From DASSFG01 sp035547915 (GTDB taxonomy: Bacteria > Planctomycetota > Planctomycetia > Pirellulales > JAICIG01), in contig DASZTS010000093.1 in NCBI GenBank assembly GCA_035547915.1, forward strand, positions 48,415-112,414: a stretch of 64,000 bases of DNA, in the 5' to 3' direction. Positions 1 through 8,168 of the stretch are shown piece after piece; position 1 is the stretch's first letter; each line of letters begins with the position of its first letter. The notes under the pieces were generated by a model. The model saw only the letters and a program-made list of their open reading frames with translations. It searched no databases and was not told the origin of the DNA. The translations under genes and the position numbers were made by a program.

Positions 1-20
1 GCGAGCGCAAGCGGAAGTTT

Positions 21-212
21 ATGACGATCTTCATCAACGGCAAGCAAAGGCGGGTACCTCGTCCTCTGCTGATCGATGGCCTGCCCGTCGAAGAGTTCAT
101 CGCCCGTAACGCAGACCCCATCTGGCTGCACCAGAACGAGCCCTGGGAAATGCTGCCCGACGACGGTCATCACGGTCCACCGCACCCCGACGACTGGCGC
201 ACCTGTACTTGA
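21..212 (+). CDS. small hypothetical protein, 63 aa
   Basis: Short ORF starting at ATG 21, next to the left edge of the window. The product has a basic N-terminus followed by an acidic, Pro/His-rich tail (DDGHHGPPHPDD). No family is recognised. Sequence before the ATG is too short to test for an earlier start. Codon use looks like the neighbouring genes, which favours a real gene over a chance frame. It is followed by an 80 bp gap and then the 2OG oxygenase on the same strand. Confidence 0.5.
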   Translation: MTIFINGKQRRVPRPLLIDGLPVEEFIARNADPIWLHQNEPWEMLPDDGHHGPPHPDDWRTCT

Positions 213-292
213 AGAGGAGACCGGCAGGCGTCCGTCCCGCCATGTCAAATCGGATAAAGTCAAACCGGATAAAATTGTCAAGAAGGTGACAG

Positions 293-2623
293 GTGAGCGA
301 TTCTTCGACCATCGAGTGGCTGACGAATGCTATCGGACGGGCGATTCGGTCCGCCAAATTTTGTGTCGCCGGCTGTCTGCCGGTTGTCGATCCCGGCCTC
401 GAAGTCGAGGAGCTGGGGCCTGTCGACTTCCCGCTGAAACGTGGGGTGGCGAAGCAATTGATCGCGTCGTGCCGGGTTGCTCCCTACGGCAAGGGAACGC
501 GGACGCTGGTCGACACGAAGGTCCGCAATACGTTTGAACTCGATCCGAAGCAGTTCCGCCTTGGCGACCAATGGAACTCGGCGGTCTCCGATGCGACGCG
601 GACGGTCGCCCAACAGTTGGGACTCCCCGCGGATCGTTTGGAGGCCAGGCTGTACAAGCTACTCGTCTATGAGAAGGGCGGCTTCTTTCTTCCTCACCGA
701 GACAGCGAAAAGCAGAACCGCATGGTGGCGAGTCTGATCGTGGTGCTTCCGAATCAGTTCGAAGGTGGAAGATTGATCATTCGGCACGGCGCCGAGAAAC
801 AAGCATTGAACTTCGAGGAAGCGGCTGCCGGCAAGTCTCCCTGTTTCGCGGCTTTCTATGCCGATTGCGAGCACGAAGTCGAGCGTGTCACCCGCGGCGT
901 TCGCATGGCCTTGGCGTACAACCTGGTGTTGAAACCAACGCGTGGAAAGTCGTCACCTACGGCGAGCCCGGCGGCTCCCATCGACGCGCTGGCCGAGTCG
1001 ATCGAATCCTGGATCGCCTGGCAGCCGGGAGAGCCGCTGGTCTTCGCCTTGGAGCATCATTATACGCAGCGCGGGTTGTCGCTGGATCTGCTCAAGGGCG
1101 GCGACCGGAAACTTGCCGAACTGATCGTCTCGGCGGCCGAAAGGGCGGATTGCTTCGTACATCTCGCGCAGGTTCAGCGGCATTTGCAGCAGTGGGCGGA
1201 CGATGGCAGCTTCGGCCGCGGCTATCGTTACGGCTATGACCGAACACCGCGAGGTAAGATCGAGATCGGCGAGACTTACGAAGATGGATTGAGCGGAACT
1301 CAGTGGACGGACATCCGGGGGAAGAAGCAGCCATGGGAGGAGATCTCCCTGGAGCTCTCGGCCATCGTCTCGTCGACGCCCTTGGAAGACTGGCAGCCGA
1401 CGTCCGAACAATTCGAAGGCTATACGGGCAACGCCGGCAATACGCTCGACCGCTGGTATCACCGCTCGGCGATCGTCGTTTGGCATCGCGATCATCACTT
1501 CGATGTCGTTTTGCGTTCCGGTGCGTTCAAGAGTGTCCCATTGTTCTGTTTGATGGCAGCCAAACTGGCCAAGACATCGAAAAAGCGTCTCGAAGACGCC
1601 CGCCGCGACTGTCTGCGATTCGCCCGTGCCATCATTAGCCACTGGCCCCGCCGTTCGGTCCGATACGGATCGTTTGCGGCCCAGGAGAACTCACCACCCG
1701 ACGACTTCGCGAAACACCTCCTGATGTTGCACGATCGGGACACGATCGCGATGTTCCTGTTCAAATTGGCGGAACAGGATCAGTCGCTGTCGCTGACGTC
1801 ATTCGTCGTGGCCGCGTGCCGCGAATTCGGATGGAATGCGTTTGCTCATGAATTGAAGCATCTGCTGTCCCCGCGATCCGACATTCATGGCCGGCAGGAG
1901 GTTCCGTTTCGCGATATCGAATGGCTCTCCGCGTTCTGTTGCGGCAACGGCGTAGGCCCGGACCAGGCGTCGCTGGCCGAAGAGTTGTGTGCCTTGGCAG
2001 TCGAAAGATTCTGTGCACCATATCCGCCACAATCGACGTACTATTCGCCGCACGATCGCCGCGAACCATCGGTGTCGGAGAAATCGCTTCCACTTTTGCT
2101 CAAGGCGCTGCTAAGCGGCGGTCGTGACGCGGATGTGTCGCAAGTGATTCGTTTCGTTCAACAAGCGCCGGACGAATTCCGGCTTGGCCAATGTCAGATT
2201 CCCGCGTTGAAGGAGTTGATTCCGTGGTCGGAGAAGCAGTTCGGCCGGGTTCACCCGCAACTGGCGTCTTGGCTCGCCTTCGTCCGTAAATACCTCGAAT
2301 CGGCCACCGCCATCCCGCCCAAGCCTCCGACCGACTGGGCTCGGCCCGCAAACGCCGATTGCCAGTGCCAATTTTGCACCCGGCTGAACGCCTTTCTGGC
2401 CGATCCGGCCAACGAAGTCGGACGCATTGCAGCCCGCGAAGACGCGCGCTGGCATGTGATTGGCACGATCAATCGGCATCAATGCGACGTCAAACATGCC
2501 CTGGAACGCAAGGGGAGTCCGTATTCCCTGGTGCTGACAAAAACGACCGGGTCGTTCGATCGGGCCGTGAAACAGTTCAAAGCAGACTGCCGGCTCTTGA
2601 GCGAGTTGCCGCCGGAGTCCTGA
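293..2623 (+). CDS. 2OG-Fe(II) oxygenase domain protein (prolyl-4-hydroxylase-like)
   Basis: A 776-aa protein with an N-terminal Fe(II)/2-oxoglutarate dioxygenase domain. The iron ligands are visible as H135 and D137 in LPHRDSEK and H194 in CEHEVERV, with R201/R204 as candidate 2OG-binding arginines. The strand LIVVLPNQFEGGRLIIRHG is typical of the P4Hc fold. The remaining ~550 residues are an uncharacterised C-terminal region with a short CQCQFC motif near the end. The start is GTG 293, preceded by AAGAAGG at about 7 nt. The substrate cannot be deduced; hydroxylation of a protein side chain is the usual family activity. No operon partner is evident. Confidence 0.8.
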   Translation: MSDSSTIEWLTNAIGRAIRSAKFCVAGCLPVVDPGLEVEELGPVDFPLKRGVAKQLIASCRVAPYGKGTRTLVDTKVRNTFELDPKQFRLGDQWNSAVSDATRTVAQQLGLPADRLEARLYKLLVYEKGGFFLPHRDSEKQNRMVASLIVVLPNQFEGGRLIIRHGAEKQALNFEEAAAGKSPCFAAFYADCEHEVERVTRGVRMALAYNLVLKPTRGKSSPTASPAAPIDALAESIESWIAWQPGEPLVFALEHHYTQRGLSLDLLKGGDRKLAELIVSAAERADCFVHLAQVQRHLQQWADDGSFGRGYRYGYDRTPRGKIEIGETYEDGLSGTQWTDIRGKKQPWEEISLELSAIVSSTPLEDWQPTSEQFEGYTGNAGNTLDRWYHRSAIVVWHRDHHFDVVLRSGAFKSVPLFCLMAAKLAKTSKKRLEDARRDCLRFARAIISHWPRRSVRYGSFAAQENSPPDDFAKHLLMLHDRDTIAMFLFKLAEQDQSLSLTSFVVAACREFGWNAFAHELKHLLSPRSDIHGRQEVPFRDIEWLSAFCCGNGVGPDQASLAEELCALAVERFCAPYPPQSTYYSPHDRREPSVSEKSLPLLLKALLSGGRDADVSQVIRFVQQAPDEFRLGQCQIPALKELIPWSEKQFGRVHPQLASWLAFVRKYLESATAIPPKPPTDWARPANADCQCQFCTRLNAFLADPANEVGRIAAREDARWHVIGTINRHQCDVKHALERKGSPYSLVLTKTTGSFDRAVKQFKADCRLLSELPPES

Positions 2624-2759
2624 TCGTGTCTTGGTTCAGCCTGATCTGGAGGCATCCACGAGATCAGGGGATGATTGGCTGACTGGGAGACATCGGACCC
2701 TCTCGAACGCGCAAATGGCATTCATCATCATTGGGTGTTTGGGTTGACGTTACCCTGGG

Positions 2760-2981
2760 TCACTGCGGCGCGGTTATGGCGACTGGCTCGCCTTCCCTCG
2801 TTGTCAGTCGCCAATCCATCTGGCCGTGGACATAACCAAAGTGAAGCTCGCCCATCCCTTTGTCAGTGAATTCAAAGTAGCCCTCTTCTTCCTCATCGAC
2901 GTAATCCTGGTCCCACCGTTCCATCGAGATAATGCGCCAGCGTCCGATAAACGGATTCGAGACCCTTGGTTTCTTTGCCAT
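2760..2981 (-). CDS. conserved small hypothetical protein, 73 aa
   Basis: Start ATG 2981 is chosen because AAGGAGG lies 6 nt upstream (2988-2994). An in-frame ATG at 2987 would leave no spacing. The product is an acidic single-domain protein with a GRWRIISMERWDQDY core and the run DEEEEGYFEF, a pattern I recognise as a widespread bacterial hypothetical family predicted to be a small beta-barrel. It lies 2 nt downstream of the DUF6398-type gene, so the two are almost certainly one transcript and probably translationally coupled. Function unknown. Confidence 0.75.
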   Translation of the reverse strand: MAKKPRVSNPFIGRWRIISMERWDQDYVDEEEEGYFEFTDKGMGELHFGYVHGQMDWRLTTREGEPVAITAPQ

Positions 2982-2983
2982 CG

Positions 2984-4096
2984 TCATCCTCCTTGTGGCC
3001 GATCTGCGGGAATATATGGGATCAAGCCCTTCTCGAAGGCGATCTCCTGCAATTCCCTGGGACAATGGCGAATGTCCATCATCAGACCGTTGATGTTCAA
3101 AATCCAGGCCAGCGGGTTGTCATCGAGACGGCTTGGCAAGCTCCAATTCGGATCGAGTTGGTGAATTCCCAACATTTTTCGGATCGCCGCCAGCTTCGCC
3201 GCCCCGGTGCTTTCGCCGATACCGAAAGCAGCGTCGATGTCAGACCGACGCATGTAGGGTGTTTGGCTCTTGTCGTGCAGGAAGTTCACCCAGCCGACCG
3301 TGCGCACGATGCCGCTGGCCCAGGTGTAAGGGCTGCCGCTGAGAAGGGGCGATGGGCGCTTGCGGGCCAGCTTCTCGGCCAGTTTTCGGCAAAGTACCCC
3401 ATATTCTTCGTTCAAGTGCTCTTTGCAAAACTCGTCGATCAAACGGATGATGACGCCCAGGGTCTCGTCTTTTTCCTCTTTCGACGGCGGCTTGGGGATC
3501 GGCTTGGCCTTCGGCACCTTCGCCGGCAACGTCTCGTTCGACATCGGCAGCGACGTGACGATGCCATGACGTGCCTTGGCTTCCTTAAAGCTCTCGTTCA
3601 GCGATCGCCGGATGCCGCCGCCAAAGGAAACGTTGTAGCTGCTCATCAATCCGTCGTAGACGATCCTACCCTTGAACGGCAGCAGGACTGTCTCCGTCAG
3701 GACCGGCAGGTAGGGACCAACCAAGTCCTCGAAGGGCTGCGACAGTGCCAGGACGCCATAAGCCACAGGCTGCTTGGCGCTGGAAAGGAAGACCGTGTAC
3801 TTCTTCAGTTCACGGAAGACGTAGAACGTGCCGTGGACAAGGTGCTGCCAGGCCCGGACGATGGCGAGTTCTTTATCGGCCAGGTGGGCTGGGTTTTCCT
3901 CGGCGAACTTCTCGATCAGGTCGGTGTGAGTCAGCAAAGCGTCACGGACTTTGAGCCTGACTTCCGGGGACAGCGAGGCGAATTCTTCGGGGCTGGTTGG
4001 ATCATCGGCGATCACCTGAAGGCGCTGGTTCACGAAGAACATCAGCGTCCGGTGCAGCCGGAAGAATAGGGCGAGATCATCGAGTTCGAGGAGCAT
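2984..4096 (-). CDS. DUF6398-like protein
   Basis: A 370-aa soluble protein. The C-terminal ~150 residues (from about residue 215) match the DUF6398 pattern as I remember it: a helix with EFCKEHLNEEYGVLCRKLAE, then RKRPSPLLSG, WASGI, VNFLHDKSQTPY and a helix-turn-helix-like FGIGESTGAAKLAAIR. The N-terminal half is helical with no motif I recognise. It starts 6 nt after the stop of the upstream gene and ends 2 nt before the downstream start, so it sits mid-operon. Function is unknown; the FGIGESTGAAK segment suggests nucleic-acid binding, which is inference only. Confidence 0.7.
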   Translation of the reverse strand: MLLELDDLALFFRLHRTLMFFVNQRLQVIADDPTSPEEFASLSPEVRLKVRDALLTHTDLIEKFAEENPAHLADKELAIVRAWQHLVHGTFYVFRELKKYTVFLSSAKQPVAYGVLALSQPFEDLVGPYLPVLTETVLLPFKGRIVYDGLMSSYNVSFGGGIRRSLNESFKEAKARHGIVTSLPMSNETLPAKVPKAKPIPKPPSKEEKDETLGVIIRLIDEFCKEHLNEEYGVLCRKLAEKLARKRPSPLLSGSPYTWASGIVRTVGWVNFLHDKSQTPYMRRSDIDAAFGIGESTGAAKLAAIRKMLGIHQLDPNWSLPSRLDDNPLAWILNINGLMMDIRHCPRELQEIAFEKGLIPYIPADRPQGG

Positions 4097-4102
4097 CTGA
4101 AA

Positions 4103-4504
4103 TCAATTTTGCGACGGTTCACGGTCGCCTTGATCGTCGGATAGAAAATACTCGTAGAGGTCTCGATCCTCAGCGGGATCGTAGCCTTCGACATCTTTGC
4201 CGAAAATGATGGTGGCCCGGAGCAAATCCGTTTTGACGCCCTGGGGCAAAGTCATCGTTCCCCGACTGACCCGAATGTCTTGCATCCGTTTCTTGACTTC
4301 CGCGTGTCGCTCCAGCCACTTCTCGATGATCCAGTAGATGTCCGGCTCGCTCATCTGTCTTTGTCCAGCCTGATCTGGAGAAACGCCTTGTCGAGTTCGC
4401 CAGAGCTTTCCCTCTTCAACCTGCGAGGCCAGCCAAAAGCTGCCTTGCGGTTCCCCTTCAGTTTCAAGCACAAACTGACAGGCATCAAGAAGCGTGTAGA
4501 TCAT
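4103..4504 (-). CDS. conserved hypothetical protein, 133 aa
   Basis: Start ATG 4504 is preceded by GGGGGACG. The gene overlaps the end of the upstream DUF6933-like gene by 20 nt, as expected for coupled translation. The protein begins MIYTLLDACQFVLE and contains FWLASQVEEGKLWR, a pattern resembling small winged-helix proteins, so a DNA-binding role is possible but unproven. It belongs to a four-gene minus-strand operon running from about 5027 to 2760. Confidence 0.65.
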   Translation of the reverse strand: MIYTLLDACQFVLETEGEPQGSFWLASQVEEGKLWRTRQGVSPDQAGQRQMSEPDIYWIIEKWLERHAEVKKRMQDIRVSRGTMTLPQGVKTDLLRATIIFGKDVEGYDPAEDRDLYEYFLSDDQGDREPSQN

Positions 4505-5027
4505 CGGCCCGTCCCCCAACGTCCATTGCCTTAAACGCCTCTCGTGGTTTGCCGTAGACCTCGGCTTTGGTGGGTGCGAGTGCCGACATGAGCAAGCCGT
4601 TGAGCCTGAGGCTCACGTCATGCGGCGAAATCTCCTCGTTGGTCAACCAGTATTCTGCGTGGCGAATCAGGTCGTTCATCGAACCAGTGACCGAGCGGTT
4701 CAGGGCCTTGGCAAAGCCTACCGTCGCACCGCTTGGGGCGATGAAGCGCTGGTACATGAACGCCAGGCCATCGTTCTCCATGAAGTCCCGGATACTGCTC
4801 ATGGCCCGCTCGATGAAATCGCTGTCGTTCGTGATGCCTTTGGCGTAGAGCACCGTCGAATAAAGCGACTTGCTGTTGCTCAAGAGGATGTACTGCGTTC
4901 GATCCGCAGTGAAAAGCGTTGCCGACCAATCGGCGAACGGGTTCTCGTCGAGTGGCCGAGAACCCAGACGCCCGGCCTTGATCTTGTCGTTCAGCTTTTG
5001 CGAAAGGCGGAAGATCATGGCGGACAT
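4485..5027 (-). CDS. DUF6933-like hypothetical protein
   Basis: A 180-aa protein beginning MSAMIFRLSQKLNDKI, with the segment NPFADWSATLFTADRTQYILLSN split over residues ~29-52. This layout fits DUF6933: strand, WxAxLF, then a strand ending in LLSN. The start codon overlaps the stop of a truncated upstream reading frame in a TGATG arrangement at 5025-5029, so translation was probably coupled to that lost gene. Function unknown. It heads the intact part of the 5.0-2.8 kb operon. Confidence 0.65.
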   Translation of the reverse strand: MSAMIFRLSQKLNDKIKAGRLGSRPLDENPFADWSATLFTADRTQYILLSNSKSLYSTVLYAKGITNDSDFIERAMSSIRDFMENDGLAFMYQRFIAPSGATVGFAKALNRSVTGSMNDLIRHAEYWLTNEEISPHDVSLRLNGLLMSALAPTKAEVYGKPREAFKAMDVGGRADDLHAS

Positions 5028-5113
5028 CAGGTGTCAGGCTTCACCGCTAGCACAATCTCGACCGGCACCCACATGCTCTCCACGTTGGCTTCTTTGATCG
5101 TGAAGCCAGCATG
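5027..5113 (-). pseudogene. 3' remnant of a truncated operon gene
   Basis: Reading the minus strand from 5113, 28 codons encode HAGFTIKEANVESMWVPVEI and eight more residues before a TGA at 5027-5029. That TGA overlaps the ATG of the DUF6933-like gene by one base. Composition and the TGATG coupling indicate this is the genuine end of a gene whose 5' part is gone. Just beyond 5113 the sequence switches to the GYF/membrane cassette, so the junction at ~5113 marks where that cassette displaced the operon's first gene. Confidence 0.5.
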
Positions 5114-5115
5114 TT

Positions 5116-5343
5116 GTGATTACTGGCGTCGACATCTCAATCACCGACATGGCGATTTTCATGGTCAAGTGGGCCTTCGCCACGATCCCCGCCAGCATCG
5201 TGCTCGCCTTCTGGGCGGCCATTCCGTGGTCGCTCGCCAAATGGTACATCGAGCCCGGACAGGGTTACGGGATCGTTTTTATGGTCTGTCTAGGTGTGCT
5301 GGCGATCTGGGGCGTGAGTCGATTCAAGAGCTGGTTCGGCTGA
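5116..5343 (+). pseudogene. truncated GYF-family membrane protein (transmembrane and C-terminal part)
   Basis: Encodes a 75-aa segment with two predicted membrane helices, around IFMVKWAFATIPASIVLAFW and GIVFMVCLGVLAIWGV, ending SRFKSWFG. The same C-terminal region recurs at 44.4-44.6 kb, where it follows a recognisable GYF_2 domain. Here no GYF domain precedes it; the upstream DNA belongs to another gene. The only start in frame is GTG 5116, with no ribosome-binding site. It is probably a 5'-truncated copy, though expression of the short membrane peptide cannot be excluded. Confidence 0.55.
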
Positions 5344-5365
5344 TGGCCATGACGTGCCGTTGGTC

Positions 5366-5412
5366 AAAGCCGCCTTCTTGGACTGATGCTCGGGGATGGC
5401 GGCTTTATTTTT
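5366..5412. terminator. bidirectional terminator between convergent genes
   Basis: AAAGCCGCC (5366-5374) pairs with GGCGGCTTT (5398-5406), followed by ATTTTT on the plus strand and preceded by A residues for the minus strand. It overlaps the stop codon of the LRR gene at 5405. The equivalent at 44640-44679 keeps the stem through G-U pairs. Confidence 0.75.
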
Positions 5413-5956
5413 CTGTGTAGATTTCGCAATTCGGCAATGCCTCTCGGAGTCGCGTGACCCCGTCGTCGGTGACCTGCGTGAAGTCGAGCGAGAGGTTTTC
5501 TAGGCTCCTTAGCCCTTCCAAATGAGCCAAGCCGGCATCCGTGATCTGCGTCGCCGTGAGGTCGAGCGACCTCAACTCCGTCAGCCCATGTAGATGAACC
5601 AAATGGGCATCCGTGATCGGGGTGTTGCCAAGTTGAAGACTCCGAAGTTTCGGCAATGCTTTCAAGTGAACCAACACGTCATCCGTGATCGGAGGGTCTG
5701 GCGAAAACCAAACCTCCTCGACGTCGTCGGTGTAGTCTTTTGGAAGCCACCGTCGTAGCAAGGAATCGCTCGTCGTTAGCATTAGCCGCCCCTCCGAGCC
5801 GTAGTATTCCCATCCACCGGCCGCCTCAATCGCCTCGACCGCCCGCCGCTGCCGCTCACGGGGAGCGATCCACACGCCCAAGGCGATGCACAAGGCGGTC
5901 ACTAACACCAGCAGAAGGCGAAGGGAGAATGTCAATTTCGGGAAGCGGAAGGCCAT
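5405..5956 (-). CDS. leucine-rich repeat membrane-anchored protein (copy A)
   Basis: A 183-aa protein. An N-terminal hydrophobic helix (LRLLLVLVTALCIALGVW) is followed by the planctomycete motif RERQRRAVEAIEAAGG, then about four short leucine-rich repeats with ITDAHLVHLHGL/ITDAGLAHLEGL-type units. Start ATG 5956 lies 11 nt after the stop of copy B; the longer frame back to 5989 would overlap it. It is a tandem paralogue of copy B and of the gene at 44.7-45.1 kb. It probably faces the periplasm as a protein-interaction module. No enzyme motif is present. Confidence 0.8.
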   Translation of the reverse strand: MAFRFPKLTFSLRLLLVLVTALCIALGVWIAPRERQRRAVEAIEAAGGWEYYGSEGRLMLTTSDSLLRRWLPKDYTDDVEEVWFSPDPPITDDVLVHLKALPKLRSLQLGNTPITDAHLVHLHGLTELRSLDLTATQITDAGLAHLEGLRSLENLSLDFTQVTDDGVTRLREALPNCEIYTEK

Positions 5957-5967
5957 TGTCACCGACG

Positions 5968-6576
5968 TTACGGACCCCAGATTCCACACCTGGGCAAAGC
6001 TTTGAAAAACTTTCCCGCTCCTTCCGGTGTGATCTTAGTACCGTTGAGTGTGAGGTAATTCAAGCTCTTTATCCCTTGCAGGCGAGCCAGTCCCGCATCC
6101 GTGATCTGAGTGTTGTCGAGATTGAGCACTCGCAGGCTCGTCAGCCCCAGAAGGTGAGGCACTCCCACATCTGTAACCTCAGTGTTGCCGACGCGAAGCT
6201 CTTGGAGACTCGCCAGTCGTCGCACGTGAACCAGGCCCGCATCGGTGACCTTAGTGTTGTCGAGATAAAGCGATTCCAGGCTCGACAGTTCTTGCAGTTG
6301 AGCCAGCCCTTCATCCGTGATTCGAGTGTCGGCGAGATTAACCTCTATGATTTCGTCAAAGTAAACCGGCGGCAGCCATCGCCTAAGTAAGGTAACGAGG
6401 AACGACTCCTCTCCCCTTTGGTTGCGATCCACGTAGTCTACGGTGCCTTCTAATGCTTCAATCGCGGCCACCACCCGCCGTTGCCGCTCACGGGGAGCGA
6501 TCCACACGCCCATTGCGATGCACAGGGCGGTCACGAGGACCAGCATCAGGCGAAGGGGGAAGCGAAGCTTTCGCAT
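5968..6576 (-). CDS. leucine-rich repeat membrane-anchored protein (copy B)
   Basis: A 202-aa protein with the same plan as copy A: hydrophobic helix near residues 6-25 (LRLMLVLVTALCIAMGVW), then RERQRRVVAAIEALEG, then five LRR units such as ITDEGLAQLQEL, VTDAGLVHVRRL and ITDAGLARLQGI. Start ATG 6576 is the second ATG in ATGGCATGCG, a leader shared with the 45.5 kb locus. It is first gene of the A/B pair and sits just downstream of the two-hairpin terminator at 6611-6673. Confidence 0.8.
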   Translation of the reverse strand: MRKLRFPLRLMLVLVTALCIAMGVWIAPRERQRRVVAAIEALEGTVDYVDRNQRGEESFLVTLLRRWLPPVYFDEIIEVNLADTRITDEGLAQLQELSSLESLYLDNTKVTDAGLVHVRRLASLQELRVGNTEVTDVGVPHLLGLTSLRVLNLDNTQITDAGLARLQGIKSLNYLTLNGTKITPEGAGKFFKALPRCGIWGP

Positions 6577-6610
6577 GCCATCAGGCTACCGCAAGAGCGG
6601 AGCGAGGCCA

Positions 6611-6673
6611 ATAAAAAACCCCGTTCGCAGGCGGGGCAGGTACCTTGGACCGGGGCTAGACGGTTTGGGCCGT
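6611..6673 (-). terminator. two-hairpin structured element ending in a U-tract (copy 1)
   Basis: On the minus strand a small hairpin, GACGG-CCCAAA-CCGTC (6673-6658), is followed by a larger stem AGCCCCG...CGGGGTT enclosing a conserved loop with GGTACCTGCCCCGCCTGCGA, then TTTTTT. The second copy at 45588-45653 keeps both stems with compensating changes (GACGG/CCGTC versus GACGA/TCGTC; CCCCG/CGGGG versus CCCGA/TCGGG) while the loop is unchanged. This supports a conserved RNA fold. Termination is the simplest role. Confidence 0.7.
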
Positions 6674-6731
6674 CAGTGAGATAGCATAGCGAAGCGGCGG
6701 CCGCTTTCAAGCAAAAATTGGCAGAGCAAAT

Positions 6732-6780
6732 AAAAAACCCGACAGGCACCGGGAGCCGATCCCGGCGGCTCAGACTCGGG
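6732..6780 (-). terminator. intrinsic terminator after the 95-aa gene
   Basis: Minus strand: CCCGA (6780-6776) pairs with TCGGG (6742-6738) around an inner stem CCGGGA-TCGGC-TCCCGG (6765-6749), followed by TTTTTT. The outer 5' arm overlaps the last codons of the 95-aa gene. The layout resembles the element at 6611-6673. Confidence 0.7.
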
Positions 6781-7057
6781 GACGCGGCTTCTTTGTTTGG
6801 AAACCGAACGGTTCAAACCGCACGTAGACACTGACGGGCGGCAAGTCGCCAAACGTGACGGAAAGCGGGCGGTTCTCGTCGGCCGCCAGCCTCAAGGCTT
6901 TGTCCTGCTCGGCCGGCAATTCCTCGTCGAGATCGACAGTGAACGTTTCGCCTCCACTTGGCCGCAGGGTTCTTCGCCATTGGCCTTCGATCCGAAAACC
7001 CTCGATCGCAATGACGCCACGGCCCGTCGTCGGTTCCCCCACCTTCAATACTCGCAT
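6770..7057 (-). CDS. hypothetical protein, 95 aa
   Basis: ATG 7057 is preceded by TTTTTGGAG about 8 nt away, a good ribosome-binding site. The predicted product is a small soluble, probably all-beta protein (MRVLKVGEPTTGRGVIAIEG at the start, SVTFGDLPPVSVYVRFEP near the end). No family is recognised. It is the first gene downstream of tRNA-Pro, separated from it by a run of AAGGGTCA repeats, and has its own terminator. The position is typical of integrated accessory DNA. Confidence 0.65.
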   Translation of the reverse strand: MRVLKVGEPTTGRGVIAIEGFRIEGQWRRTLRPSGGETFTVDLDEELPAEQDKALRLAADENRPLSVTFGDLPPVSVYVRFEPFGFQTKKPRPRV

Positions 7058-7138
7058 TTCCGTTGCTCCAAAAAGAGAGTGAATCCAGCCCCCTACTCTC
7101 TTCTACGCAGTTGCCTATCGGTATTTTTTACGTACCGA

Positions 7139-7185
7139 AAGGGTCAGAAAAAGGGTCAGCCGAAATCGGCCATCCGGAAGGGTCA
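7139..7185 (+). repeat. three AAGGGTCA direct repeats beside tRNA-Pro
   Basis: AAGGGTCA occurs at 7139-7146, 7151-7158 and 7178-7185, between the 95-aa gene and the 3' end of tRNA-Pro. The tRNA-Val locus has three different 11-mers in the same relative position (45968-46015). They could be recombinase arm-type sites; no integrase is present to test this. Confidence 0.5.
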
Positions 7186-7225
7186 AAAAAGAAGCCTCGC
7201 AAGGCATTGACCTGCAAGGCTTTAA
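7185..7225 (-). terminator. terminator of tRNA-Pro
   Basis: Downstream of the tRNA on the minus strand, AGCCTTGC...GCGAGGCT forms a stem with an AGGTCAATGCC-type loop and is followed by TCTTTTTT. Confidence 0.6.
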
Positions 7226-7230
7226 GAGGT

Positions 7231-7304
7231 CGGGGCGACTGGATTTGAACCAGCGACCTCTACGTCCCGAACGTAGCGCTCTAGCCAGGCTGAGCTACGC
7301 CCCG
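7231..7304 (-). tRNA. tRNA-Pro (anticodon CGG)
   Basis: A 74-nt cloverleaf read on the minus strand. The acceptor stem is CGGGGCG/CGCCCCG, the D arm has AGCTCAGCCTGGCTAGAGC, the anticodon arm is CTACG-TTCGGGA-CGTAG with anticodon CGG, and the T arm is CTGGTTCAAATCCAG. No CCA is encoded. Accessory genes lie on the 3' side (lower coordinates). Confidence 0.95.
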
Positions 7305-7699
7305 AAGTTTTTCTTGTGCGGATTCGAGTTGATCTGTCTGCAAAAGTTGGCGACTTCAAGCGCGGTCGAGGCGGACTCGACGCACTCTACGTCGAAGAGA
7401 TTCTACTAAGGAAGATTCGCGCTCTCAAGCCGAAGCTGCTAGGAGGGGCAAAAAGGGCTGAATTGGGCCCGCGGCGGAAATGCCGGTTAGCCGTCCGGGC
7501 AGCGCGGTCTGAGCACCTGATCCCGCTCCAGTCAGATCGGCCGATGCTTTGGGCGGTCAGTTCCCCGAATAACCGTTGATTCTTGAGCACGCTGAGCATG
7601 CCTCCACGCTCATTCTGGCTGCTCCTCATCGTCTGTCCGCCGTACGATTCCGCTTTTGTCGCGGTTCGACCAACTTTCTGGCGGCTTCCGTCTCGCCTA
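7305..7699. other. gap of 395 bp upstream of tRNA-Pro, no gene seen
   Basis: Frames here have no recognisable domain or ribosome-binding site. This stretch should contain the tRNA promoter, but I see no convincing -35/-10 pair. It runs directly into the IS remnant and gene fragments at 7.7-8.3 kb. Confidence 0.4.
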
Positions 7700-7849
7700 G
7701 CAGGCTGCCGAAAAACTCGTTGGATTGTTACATTGCCCGACATCGTCTGAAAGGAGCAAGCGATGCGAGGTCGGAAGGATCCGCGGCCGCAACTGTTTTA
7801 TTCGATCAACGTCGAGTCCCGGATTCGTCCGGACCATCCGTTGCGTCCA
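7700..7849 (+). mobile_element. insertion-sequence remnant: left end and first 29 codons of a transposase
   Basis: GCAGGCTGCCGAAAAACTCG at 7700 resembles the terminal repeat of common IS elements. It is followed by AAAGGAG and an ATG at 7763 that opens a transposase of DUF772/IS1182-IS5 type (MRGRKDPRPQLF, then RIRPDHPLRP). Homology stops at 7849 after the PDHPLRP motif, and the frame continues into unrelated CHAT-like sequence. The catalytic domain is absent, so the element is dead. Confidence 0.65.
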
Positions 7850-8054
7850 CAGTCGGTGCTCAGCGCCCAATGGCCTTTGCCCGGCGCCGACGCCGCGGCG
7901 ATCCTCACTGATTTTCTCCGCCACCTTGCCGCCGGGCAGAGCAACGCCGCGGCCCTGCGCGCCGCGCAGCTAGTCCGCATCGCAACCCTGCGCCGCGAGC
8001 GTGGGGCCGCGCATCCTTTTCCATTGGGCGTCGCTGCGCATCACGGGGAATTAG
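7850..8054 (+). pseudogene. C-terminal fragment of a CHAT-domain protein
   Basis: In frame with the transposase start, the sequence encodes SVLSAQWPLPGADAAAILTD and FLRHLAAGQSNAAALRAAQL, the typical end of CHAT (caspase-like) domains. A one-base shift near 8017 is needed to continue into HWASLRITGN and a stop at 8052-8054, which matches the usual HPFYWAxxxxxGD ending. The catalytic His/Cys part of the domain is missing. This is a decayed 3' fragment fused by chance to the IS remnant. Confidence 0.5.
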
Positions 8055-8168
8055 CCATGCCTGTGGCGATCGAAATGAGAATAGCCATGTTTGGTCTCCG
8101 CCACATGTGCGGCGATTCCGGTGAGCCAGGCAATTCCGGGCTGGCCAACCGTCCTGCGGCGATTGCCC

